The notes: a model not told the origin generated them from the letters alone. Positions 1-5,231 are shown, numbered from the stretch's first letter. The stretch: DNA of 6,630 nt from Thermodesulfovibrionales bacterium (GCA_021129835.1 JAJOKM010000061.1:1-6630); one strand, 5' to 3'. Program-made: numbers and translations.

Positions 1-100
1 TTTGATATTTAATTACGCCCATAAAGGGCTACACTACCCTGTGGATAACTACACTTTTTGGAGAAGAACCAAAAATTATAGCAAAATGTAGCTTAACTAC

Positions 101-151
101 CAGTTCAAATCTTGGGGCAGTTCAAATCTTGGGGCAGTTCAAATCTTGGGG
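101..151. repeat. Three exact tandem copies of a 17-bp unit
   Basis: Three identical head-to-tail units occupy 101-117, 118-134 and 135-151. The unit is CAGTTCAAATCTTGGGG, or CCCCAAGATTTGAACTG on the gene strand. The array ends 11 bp before the stop codon of the AAA ATPase gene, so it lies in that gene's 3' flank. Identity between copies points to recent expansion. The period of 17 differs from the 7-bp arrays elsewhere in the window. I see no function for it. Confidence 0.95.
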
Positions 152-162
152 TCCATTATAAT

Positions 163-1410
163 TTAATAAATCCGGTGAAATGGTAGAAATTTTACTTTTG
201 TTTTCTCGATTTCAATCTCTTTTTCAAAATTAAGATTTACAACCCAGGATTCTTTTGGTTTATATTTTTCAATGAAAGTTTTCATTGACCTTTCAACTCT
301 GGGTTTATTCATTTTTTTATATTTTGCTTCTATGGGAATAACTTCCCTACCGAAATCAACAATGAAATCAACTTCAGCCTTATCTTTTGTCCTCCAAAAA
401 TGAAGCGAACCGCCGCTAAAGCGGAATTTTTCCTTAAGAAGATTAAAAATAAAATTCTGAAAAAGAAACCCCTGCCCCATTCCCTTAATGTTGCCAAAAA
501 TTCCGAGGCTATAATTTCTTAATCCCAGGTCATAAAAATAGATTACTGGAGACTTAGTAACTTCTTTTCTCACATTTTTAAAATAAGGCGTTAATCTTTG
601 AATTACAAAGGTTTTTTCCGCATACCAAAGATAGTTTTTAACGGTCAGAACAGAAATTCCCAATGTAGAAGCAAGCTCGGAAAAATTTATTAATCCCCCG
701 ATATTGCTGGCTAAAATTCTAATCAAAGAGCTAAAAACATCTAATTTTTGCACTTTTAAGAGATAAGAAATGTCTTTTTCTAAATAGCTGCAGAAAATCT
801 CATCAATGTTTTTTGTCTTCTCGCTTAATTTTTCTTCCAGGACTACCCGGGGATAACCGCCAAGCCCTAAATATTCATTTAAAAAATTCTCTGTCCTCTC
901 TTTCTCGATATCAAAAAAATCAACCAATTTATTTTCATAGCGATAATCGGTCTTAAAATTAACAAATTCGTCAAACGAAATTGGGTTTAATTCAAAAACT
1001 CTTTTTCTTCCAACCAAAGACTCATGTATCCTCTCTTTTAACTCCATACTACCCGAACCTGAAACAATAAATTTATAGGGAAGATTTAAATCATAAATTC
1101 CTTTTAGGAAAATACCCGCATTTTCCTTTCGCTGTATCTCATCAATAAAAACATAGCCTTGATTTTTTCCTATTTCTAATTTTATCTTTCTGATTAAAGT
1201 CTCCTGCGACACAAAAAACTCTTTATCCATTTCTGAATCAAGATTCAAGAAAACGGTTTTTTCGCCTTTCCTCTCTAAACACTCTTTCAATAACAGCATT
1301 AGAGTAGTCTTGCCTACCTGCCTTGCGCCAATAATCAAAGAAATCTCTTTTTTAGGAAGATGTTCTTCGAGCTCTTTTAATAATTTTCTTTTAGTTATTA
1401 TCTGATTCAT
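163..1410 (-). CDS. AAA ATPase with DUF4143 C-terminal domain
   Basis: This 415-aa protein has the usual architecture of the 'ATP-binding protein, AAA_14/DUF4143' family. Residues 28-35 are a Walker A motif (GARQVGKT) and 86-91 a Walker B (YVFIDE). A sensor-like stretch FIVSGSGSMEL follows at 114-124, then the family-typical segment around SLVGRKRVFEL and PISFDEFV (131-150). Residues ~205-300 carry the DUF4143 helical/winged-helix-like part, with YLEKDISYLL and GLINFSELASTLGIS. The C-terminal part has E346-V-D348 and E361-A-K363, the spacing of a PD-(D/E)xK nuclease-like fold. The cellular role of this family is poorly defined; proposals include mobile-element and defence functions. The ATG at 1410 is chosen because the protein begins at a normal family position and a promoter sits just upstream. 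There is no Shine-Dalgarno, so the mRNA may be leaderless. The gene is visibly more AT-rich than birA, bioY and ecfA, which suggests acquisition by transfer. Confidence 0.9.
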   Translation of the reverse strand: MNQIITKRKLLKELEEHLPKKEISLIIGARQVGKTTLMLLLKECLERKGEKTVFLNLDSEMDKEFFVSQETLIRKIKLEIGKNQGYVFIDEIQRKENAGIFLKGIYDLNLPYKFIVSGSGSMELKERIHESLVGRKRVFELNPISFDEFVNFKTDYRYENKLVDFFDIEKERTENFLNEYLGLGGYPRVVLEEKLSEKTKNIDEIFCSYLEKDISYLLKVQKLDVFSSLIRILASNIGGLINFSELASTLGISVLTVKNYLWYAEKTFVIQRLTPYFKNVRKEVTKSPVIYFYDLGLRNYSLGIFGNIKGMGQGFLFQNFIFNLLKEKFRFSGGSLHFWRTKDKAEVDFIVDFGREVIPIEAKYKKMNKPRVERSMKTFIEKYKPKESWVVNLNFEKEIEIEKTKVKFLPFHRIY

Positions 1411-1416
1411 ACTTCT

Positions 1417-1444
1417 ATTTTAACCCGAGAATTCTAAAAGTCAA
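1417..1444 (-). promoter_or_regulatory. Sigma-70-like promoter of the AAA ATPase gene
   Basis: On the minus strand a -35 TTGACT (1439-1444) and a -10 TAAAAT (1417-1422) are separated by 16 bp. Only six bases separate the -10 from the ATG at 1410, so transcription would start at or next to the A of the start codon. That predicts a leaderless message. The assignment rests on sequence match only. Confidence 0.55.
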
Positions 1445-1458
1445 GTTTTAAAATTCTC
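1427..1458. promoter_or_regulatory. Inverted repeat over the -35 box: candidate operator
   Basis: Two 13-bp arms, 1427-1439 and 1446-1458, match at 12 of 13 positions across a 6-bp spacer. The dyad centre falls on the -35 hexamer of the AAA ATPase promoter, so a dimeric protein bound here would block RNA polymerase. The arms are AT-rich and would make only a weak RNA hairpin, so I prefer an operator to a terminator. The binding protein is unknown. Confidence 0.4.
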
Positions 1459-1504
1459 ATATTAAGAATATTCATTCTGCCATCCCAAAAATCGGCTTCA
1501 TTGC

Positions 1505-1534
1505 CTCACGCAAAGCTCTGCGTTTTTGCGTGAG
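1505..1534 (-). terminator. Perfect 10-bp hairpin after galE
   Basis: CTCACGCAAA (1505-1514) pairs perfectly with TTTGCGTGAG (1525-1534) around a 10-nt loop. It begins 10 nt after the galE stop codon, where a terminator is expected. On the galE strand the 3' arm is not followed directly by a U tract; the nearest T run is about 11 nt further on. It may therefore be a weak or factor-assisted terminator, or an mRNA 3'-end stabilising hairpin. Confidence 0.45.
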
Positions 1535-1544
1535 ATATTTAACT

Positions 1545-2516
1545 TTAAATTCTCTTTTCCCATTCCCACGCTGTTTTTATAATAAAATCAAGGTCATTAT
1601 ACTTTGGTTTCCAGTCCAACTCTGACTTTATTTTGTTGGGGTTGGATATTAAAACTGCCGGGTCTCCCGCTCTTCTATTTACATACTCTACATGGAAATC
1701 TGCCCCGCTCACTCTTCTAACAGTTCTTACTACTTCCAGCACCGAATAACCTCTACCATACCCGCAGTTGAAAACATCACTTCGCTCACCCTTTAAAAGA
1801 TACTCCAGCGACAACACATGTGCATCTGCCAGGTCTGCTACATGAATATAATCCCGTATGCAGGAACCGTTCCGCGTTGGATAGTCAGCGCCGTAAACCA
1901 AAAGCTTCTCTCTCTTGCCTAAAGCCGTCCGCACACACATGGTAATCAGATGTGTGGCATCTTTTTTAGTTTCACCTATTGTGCAACTAGGGTCAGCCCC
2001 GGCCACATTGAAATAACGCAGCGAAACATAGCGAAAGTCTTCCGCAGCCGAAAAATCCTTTAACACTTCCTCAATCATCGCTTTGCTTTTACCATAAGGG
2101 TTTACCGGTCTAAAAGGTGTCTCTTCCACTATCGACATTTCTACCGGCTCTCCATACACTGCAGCGGTAGAAGAAAAAATAAATTTGTTTACTCCGCAAC
2201 ATCTCATCGCCTCCAACACATTTAAAGTACCAAATACATTGTTTGTGTAATACAGCAGGGGATATTTTACAGACTCAGGCACCACAATTTTGGCTGCAAA
2301 ATGCATTACGGCATCAGGCTTAAAATCATCTATCGCTTTTTTTAAATCACGGAGGTTTAATATATCCCCTTCCACTAACTGCCCGTATAAAACCGCTTTT
2401 GCTGTGCCGGTGGATAGATTATCATATACCACCACATCATAATCCTTCTCTCCCAACAGCTTCACCACATGACTGCCGATATATCCCGCCCCTCCGGTTA
2501 CTAAAACCTTAGCCAT
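1545..2516 (-). CDS. galE: UDP-glucose 4-epimerase
   Basis: This enzyme interconverts UDP-glucose and UDP-galactose in the cytoplasm using tightly bound NAD. It feeds the Leloir pathway and galactose-containing surface glycans. The 323-aa product is an extended short-chain dehydrogenase of normal length. The NAD-binding glycine motif TGGAGYIGSH is at 7-16. The catalytic Ser/Thr is in FSSTAAVYG (T117 aligns with E. coli S124), and the YGKSK motif gives Y141 and K145. The GalE-typical NGSCIRDYIHVADL occurs near 227-240, and RRAGDPA in the C-terminal substrate domain. I chose the ATG at 2516: it starts right at the Rossmann fold and has a strong ribosome-binding site (AGGGGGG, 9 nt upstream). 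An in-frame TTG at 2549 would only add 11 non-homologous residues. Activity on UDP-GlcNAc as well cannot be excluded. The gene stands alone, flanked by repeats upstream and a hairpin downstream. Confidence 0.95.
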   Translation of the reverse strand: MAKVLVTGGAGYIGSHVVKLLGEKDYDVVVYDNLSTGTAKAVLYGQLVEGDILNLRDLKKAIDDFKPDAVMHFAAKIVVPESVKYPLLYYTNNVFGTLNVLEAMRCCGVNKFIFSSTAAVYGEPVEMSIVEETPFRPVNPYGKSKAMIEEVLKDFSAAEDFRYVSLRYFNVAGADPSCTIGETKKDATHLITMCVRTALGKREKLLVYGADYPTRNGSCIRDYIHVADLADAHVLSLEYLLKGERSDVFNCGYGRGYSVLEVVRTVRRVSGADFHVEYVNRRAGDPAVLISNPNKIKSELDWKPKYNDLDFIIKTAWEWEKRI

Positions 2517-2592
2517 ATTAAGACACCCCCCTGCTACCGCCTCCAACAATCAACTTCACTAAACACGAGCGGACTTATATTCTTTTTTTCTT

Positions 2593-2725
2593 GTAACTAC
2601 TCCGGTTCAAGGTTCCGGAATTCACGGTTCATAGTTAAAGAGCGATGAAAAAGGAGTCAGGATGAAGTGTGCAAAGCAGACAACCGTGAACCTTGAACCG
2701 TGAACTTAACAACCTGAATAGTTAC
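2593..2725. repeat. Inverted element with GTAACTACTC ends and heptad body
   Basis: The left end GTAACTACTC (2593-2602) and right end GAATAGTTAC (2716-2725) are inverted copies matching at 9 of 10 bases. Inside each end lie 7-bp-period units: GGTTCAA-like from 2604 to 2639 (one unit is 8 bp), and AACCGTG-like from 2682 to 2716. The two arms are roughly reverse complements around a 42-bp centre. The element is 133 bp with no coding capacity, so it could be a MITE/REP-like non-autonomous repeat. No flanking target duplication is obvious. Confidence 0.6.
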
Positions 2726-2806
2726 TTTTCTCTTCATAATCGGCGAAAATCGGCGTAATCCTTGCCCCGTAGGTAGGCGCTATCGTACTGGGGTGTGGAT
2801 TTGACC

Positions 2807-2929
2807 TTATACTCGTGCCTTCACTTTTCTACGAACACCAGAACTGACAATAATAAACCCGCCAAAATAAACCGCTCCCAGTGATAAGACCATAATATCA
2901 CCAAAAGGCTTTAAAATCAATATGCACAT
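2807..2929 (-). CDS. Possible 40-aa single-span membrane peptide (doubtful)
   Basis: A 40-codon frame runs from ATG (2929) to TAA (2807). It encodes a hydrophobic stretch (residues ~12-31) followed by a basic tail containing RRKVKAR, the look of a single membrane span with positive-inside charge. There is no Shine-Dalgarno before the first ATG, and the start lies in an 11-bp tandem duplication. I recognise no family. It may be the C-terminal scrap of a degraded membrane protein or chance. Confidence 0.2.
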   Translation of the reverse strand: MCILILKPFGDIMVLSLGAVYFGGFIIVSSGVRRKVKARV

Positions 2930-2948
2930 GCCTAAATCATGCCTAAAT
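2927..2948. repeat. 11-bp tandem duplication
   Basis: CATGCCTAAAT occurs twice head to tail, at 2927-2937 and 2938-2948. The copies are exact, typical of a small slippage duplication. Confidence 0.9.
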
Positions 2949-3015
2949 TAAGACCCACTCTCATTAATGTGCTCCAGGAATAGCTTGCGATAAGAGGCTA
3001 ATTTTCCGACAACTC

Positions 3016-3028
3016 TAACTACTCAGGT
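3016..3028 (-). repeat. Isolated copy of the ACCTGAGTAGTTA end motif
   Basis: Read on the minus strand this is ACCTGAGTAGTTA, identical over 13 bp to 4638-4650. It is closely related to both ends of the 2593-2725 element. No heptad array adjoins it, so it may be a solo end left by deletion. Confidence 0.6.
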
Positions 3029-3031
3029 CTT

Positions 3032-3065
3032 CCTCTTTGGAAAAAGGGGATTAAGGGGGATTTTT
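3032..3065. repeat. Purine-rich AAAAAGGGGATTAAGGGGGATTT-type block
   Basis: CCTCTTTGG is followed by AAAAAGGGGATT and AAGGGGGATTTTT, an imperfect doublet of the A-rich/GGGGATT unit. From memory, similar strings recur as dispersed intergenic repeats in several environmental bacterial genomes. Only one copy is in this window, so I cannot confirm that here. Confidence 0.35.
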
Positions 3066-3111
3066 AGATAATATCTTCGGCTCTTTCCCATTTCATTGAT
3101 CCACATCATCT

Positions 3112-3543
3112 TTATTTACTTGGCATCTTTGCGGTTACATGGCTTAAACAATAAGCCAGCCACTCACATCCATGGCAAAGCCAGTGCAAATCGAGCGGGC
3201 AAATCTTATCTTTTACCAATGTCCATATGTCCTCGGAACCCAGCTCGTCCCCGATGGTTATGCCGAGTCTGATCGTTATCATCTGATCCTGCTTCTGGAC
3301 TTTTAGGACTGAGTCTTCTCTCTTGGCGCATTCACTGCCCTTTTTGTGAGGGCACGAGACACAGATTGCATCACAGCGATCCACTACCCTTAAGACGGTA
3401 CCACCGGCGAAGGCGGCGGCAGACACCCTCCTCATGTTCTGGACGAATTCATCACTGTATCCCAGCCCTCGAAAGTTTAACAGGCACAGCAAATGGTGAG
3501 CCCTTATTTCAAGGCATGGCCTATCTTTATTCCCGGTCGCCAC
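3112..3543 (-). CDS. DUF1284 family Cys-rich protein
   Basis: This 143-aa protein of unknown function matches the DUF1284 pattern. The start of the conserved region has IRAHHLLCLLNFRG (13-26) and GYSDEFVQNM (28-37). The middle has D-A-I-C61-V-S-C64-P with C72 following. The end has C115, then C123-H-G-C126-E-W and C132. Family members are about this length. The paired CxxC motifs suggest an Fe-S cluster or zinc, but this is inference. The start is GTG at 3543, the only ATG/GTG/TTG codon in this frame before the conserved region; GGGG lies 8 nt upstream. The start lies 40 nt inside the end of the ecfT remnant (stop at 3504-3506), so translation is probably coupled to it. The gene is last in the birA-bioY-ecfA-ecfT order, which hints at a cofactor or transport link but proves none. 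Confidence 0.85.
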   Translation of the reverse strand: MATGNKDRPCLEIRAHHLLCLLNFRGLGYSDEFVQNMRRVSAAAFAGGTVLRVVDRCDAICVSCPHKKGSECAKREDSVLKVQKQDQMITIRLGITIGDELGSEDIWTLVKDKICPLDLHWLCHGCEWLAYCLSHVTAKMPSK

Positions 3544-3790
3544 CGATATATCCCCAGTCCTGTCAGAGTTACCAGTACAATAAAGATGGTATAATCTGAG
3601 AGCGTCATCCGGAGTTCTCTCATATACGTTCGGGCCCTCTGTGGTAGCCTCGCCCCTCTAATCCTTGCGCCACCTCCTCTGCCCGGAGAACGGTTATGCT
3701 CAGCAGCATAACCGCCGCCATTTTCACCCGCGGCTCAAGGTCATGAATAACTAAAGCCGCCGGTGTGTATTGGCCGAGCTTATACACCAC
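3504..3790 (-). pseudogene. Internally deleted, frameshifted ecfT (bioN-like ECF T component)
   Basis: EcfT is the membrane protein that couples the ATPases to the S component of an ECF transporter, normally ~250-270 aa. Here the frame opens at GTG 3790 (or 3787), overlapping the ecfA stop, with a strong GAGGAGG site 6 nt upstream. It first encodes the family N-terminus (KLGQYTP, then LEPRVK). It then jumps directly into the C-terminal coupling helix (VLRAEEVAQGLEGRGY, cf. RAEELAxAMEARGY in intact proteins). This frame stops at TGA 3620-3622. A 1-nt shift restores RTYMRELRMTLSDY, then the last membrane span, to a TAA at 3504-3506. Joined, the product would be ~95 aa. The missing middle would hold most membrane spans and the first ARG coupling motif; the second survives as EGRG. 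The deletion itself keeps frame. I call it a pseudogene; two short peptides made by ATGA reinitiation are a less likely alternative. Confidence 0.8.
3691..3714. repeat. Perfect 10-bp palindrome at the ecfT deletion junction
   Basis: CGGTTATGCT (3691-3700) and AGCATAACCG (3705-3714) are perfect inverted copies around the 4-base loop CAGC. The palindrome lies where the N-terminal ecfT sequence meets the C-terminal sequence, so it may have taken part in the deletion or be a scar of an excised insert. Confidence 0.8.
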
Positions 3791-4463
3791 TTAAGGCCTC
3801 CTCGGGGGTTCCGCTCTGGACTATCATGCCATCTTTCATAACTATGAGGCGATCAACATCGGTGATCTCATCCATATTGTGCGTAACATGGATCATCGCT
3901 ATCCCTTGACTATTCAACCTCCGCAGAAGGGTGAGCACCATTTCCCGTCCGGCCGGATCGAGAGAAGAAGTGGGCTCATCAAGGGCGATATACCTGGGGC
4001 TCATCGCCAGGACATCGGCGATAGTCACCAGTCGCTTCTGCCCGCCAGAGAGGGTGTGGGGGTGACGCTGGGCATACTTTGCCATCCCTACTGTCTCGAG
4101 CGCTTCGGTGACCCTCTGCCTTATTTCCCTGGGAGGCAACCGCAAATTTCCCGGTCCGAAGGCCACATCCTCTTCCACAGTCATGCCTACGATTTGGTTA
4201 TCTGGATTTTGAAATATCATTCCCACCCGCCGACGTATCTCTCCGGCAGCACTTGTATTCCTGGTGTTCATTCCATCCACCCACACGTTGCCCTCGGTAG
4301 GGACTATCAGAGCATTAAGGTGTTTCAGGAGGGTTGTTTTCCCGCAGCCGATCGGCCCGATAATCGCCACATACTCGCCCTCTTCTACCTCCAGGCTAAT
4401 TGTTTTGAGCATCGGGGAATCCGTCCCGTCGTATATGTGAGTCAGATGTTCTACTTTAATCAT
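3780..4463 (-). CDS. ecfA: ECF transporter ATPase (biotin-linked, BioM-like)
   Basis: This cytoplasmic ABC ATPase would power an energy-coupling-factor vitamin transporter. The 227-aa protein has Walker A GPIGCGKTT (36-44; intact homologues more often have GxxGSGKST), Q-loop FQNPDNQ with Q85, signature LSGGQKR (138-144), Walker B YIALDE (158-163), D-loop SSLD and switch HVTH (H195). FQNPDNQ and the VEEDVAFGP that follows are characteristic of the EcfA/CbiO branch. It sits behind bioY and overlaps the start of the ecfT remnant, so biotin is the probable substrate. I chose ATG 4463, where the family begins (MIKVEHL); an in-frame TTG at 4472 adds three residues. Neither start has a Shine-Dalgarno: a 7-bp repeat array reaches to 1 nt before the ATG. 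It is a bit short against the usual 270-290 aa for many EcfA proteins, lacking part of the C-terminal domain, but close to BioM length. Confidence 0.9.
   Translation of the reverse strand: MIKVEHLTHIYDGTDSPMLKTISLEVEEGEYVAIIGPIGCGKTTLLKHLNALIVPTEGNVWVDGMNTRNTSAAGEIRRRVGMIFQNPDNQIVGMTVEEDVAFGPGNLRLPPREIRQRVTEALETVGMAKYAQRHPHTLSGGQKRLVTIADVLAMSPRYIALDEPTSSLDPAGREMVLTLLRRLNSQGIAMIHVTHNMDEITDVDRLIVMKDGMIVQSGTPEEALSGV
3791..3803 (-). promoter_or_regulatory. Ribosome-binding site of the ecfT remnant
   Basis: GAGGAGG on the minus strand ends 6 nt before the GTG at 3790 and 9 nt before the GTG at 3787. It lies inside the ecfA coding end. This near-perfect site supports one of these GTG codons as the ecfT start. 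Confidence 0.7.
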
Positions 4464-4464
4464 A

Positions 4465-4520
4465 AGTTTCAAGTCAAGAGTTAAGAGTCAAGAGTTAAGA
4501 GTCTGGAGTTAAGAGTTTCT
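4465..4520. repeat. 7-bp tandem array abutting the ecfA start
   Basis: Eight consecutive heptads in perfect register begin at 4465. All start with AGT (plus strand); the commonest are AGTTAAG and AGTCAAG, which alternate between 4472 and 4499. The array starts one base from the ecfA start codon (4461-4463), so it occupies the place of the ribosome-binding site. Confidence 0.9.
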
Positions 4521-4533
4521 CACCTCCCCTCCT

Positions 4534-4582
4534 GCATCTTGTGTTCTGTATCCTGATCCTTCTTCCCTTCAGCCTTCAGTCT
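4534..4582. repeat. Degenerate 7-bp-period tract in the bioY-ecfA gap
   Basis: Seven weaker heptads follow each other, such as GTGTTCT, GTATCCT, TCAGCCT and TCAGTCT. Periodicity of 7 is visible but units vary in sequence. It belongs to the same pattern as the neighbouring arrays, with a different core word. Confidence 0.55.
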
Positions 4583-4593
4583 AACAGCCGATC

Positions 4594-4651
4594 AACCGTG
4601 AACTGTGAAACATGAACTGTGAACCATGAATCTGATAACCTGAGTAGTTAC
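4594..4651 (+). repeat. Heptad array ending in CCTGAGTAGTTAC at the bioY stop
   Basis: Units AACCGTG, AACTGTG, AAACATG, AACTGTG and AACCATG run from 4594 to 4628. Two degenerate units follow, then CCTGAGTAGTTAC. The same order (AACCGTG units, then CCTGAATAGTTAC) is seen at 2682-2725. The end motif overlaps the last base of the bioY stop codon (4651-4653). Confidence 0.85.
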
Positions 4652-5205
4652 TACACTTTTATCATTCCCCGTAGTTTGATGGTAATAAATGTAGCGGCGG
4701 TAATCTTGAGGGCGTCTCCGATCAGGAAGGGGATAACTCCAACAGCAATCGCCTTTCCTATAGGAAGCTCAGCAACCACCGATAACTGAAGCACTCCAAG
4801 GGTGTATATCACTATGAGCCCGGCTACACATGCCATCGCTATCCAGAAGAAGCCCGGCTTGTCTCTCATCTCGACCACTCTGCCGGTCAGATAGCCTCCT
4901 CCGACGATGAACCCGATTAAATAGCCACCGGTGGGCCCCAGGAGAACACCGAGCCCGCCGGCACCACCGGAAAAAACGGGCAGGCCGATTACCCCAACAA
5001 GGACGTAGATGAACTGGCTCAATGCCCCCAGGCGGCTCCCCAACAGCGCGCCCGATAGATGCACAAACAGCGTCTGCATGGTTATGGGCACCGGCCCGAT
5101 GGGGATCATAATAAACGCCCCAACTGCGGTGAGTGCCGCAAACATGGCACTGAATACCATCCCTCTAACTGATATTTTGCTGCCACTGGTTCCTGGATTC
5201 ACCAT
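4651..5205 (-). CDS. bioY: Biotin transporter BioY (ECF S component)
   Basis: BioY is the membrane protein that binds biotin for uptake. It works with EcfA/EcfT or, in some bacteria that lack them, alone. The 184-aa product is of family length, with about six hydrophobic segments. It shows the family hallmarks PVPITMQTLFVHLSGALLG (38-56), GLPVFSGG (74-81), GPTGGYLIGF (90-99) and a final segment with PFLIGDALK (159-167). The start is ATG 5205, with a strong AGGAGG 9 nt upstream. It lies 49 bp behind birA, so the two are probably cotranscribed and controlled by the BirA operator. The stop codon touches a repeat end, and 187 bp of repeats separate it from ecfA. The upstream gap shows no convincing separate promoter. 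Identification is firm; whether transport is energised here is uncertain because ecfT is damaged. Confidence 0.96.
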   Translation of the reverse strand: MVNPGTSGSKISVRGMVFSAMFAALTAVGAFIMIPIGPVPITMQTLFVHLSGALLGSRLGALSQFIYVLVGVIGLPVFSGGAGGLGVLLGPTGGYLIGFIVGGGYLTGRVVEMRDKPGFFWIAMACVAGLIVIYTLGVLQLSVVAELPIGKAIAVGVIPFLIGDALKITAATFITIKLRGMIKV

Positions 5206-5231
5206 TTCAATCTCCCTCCTGGTTTAGTATA

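Larger units (their letters stand above)
2517..3111. other. Repeat-rich intergenic region between DUF1284 gene and galE
   Basis: About 595 bp without a convincing gene. It holds the galE ribosome-binding site, the 2593-2725 inverted element and a short doublet of ATCGGCG near 2740-2757. It also holds a possible 40-aa membrane peptide frame (2807-2929), an 11-bp tandem duplication (2927-2948), a lone GTAACTACTC-type motif (3016-3028) and a purine-rich block (3032-3065). I found no clear promoter for galE and no clear terminator for the DUF1284 operon. Confidence 0.7.

Noticed and set aside
43..57. Extra copy of the GTAACTACTC motif (GATAACTACAC)
   Set aside because: There are too few matches and no heptads nearby, so chance is likely.
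2517..2549. Longer galE start at TTG 2549
   Set aside because: It adds 11 residues without homology and reads through the strong ribosome-binding site that serves ATG 2516.
2593..2725. CRISPR-like array
   Set aside because: The repeats have a 7-bp period with no unique spacers of 25-40 bp, so this is not CRISPR.
2768..2797. Hairpin between CCCCGTA and TACTGGGG
   Set aside because: The stem is interrupted, not followed by a T run, and not placed at a gene end.
3366..3599. Plus-strand open frame of 77 codons
   Set aside because: It is antisense to the DUF1284 gene, low complexity (His/Arg/Ser-rich), with no start signal.
3879..4484. Long plus-strand open frame of 201 codons
   Set aside because: It lies antisense to ecfA, whose motifs are complete. 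The reading has no recognisable domain and is a composition shadow.
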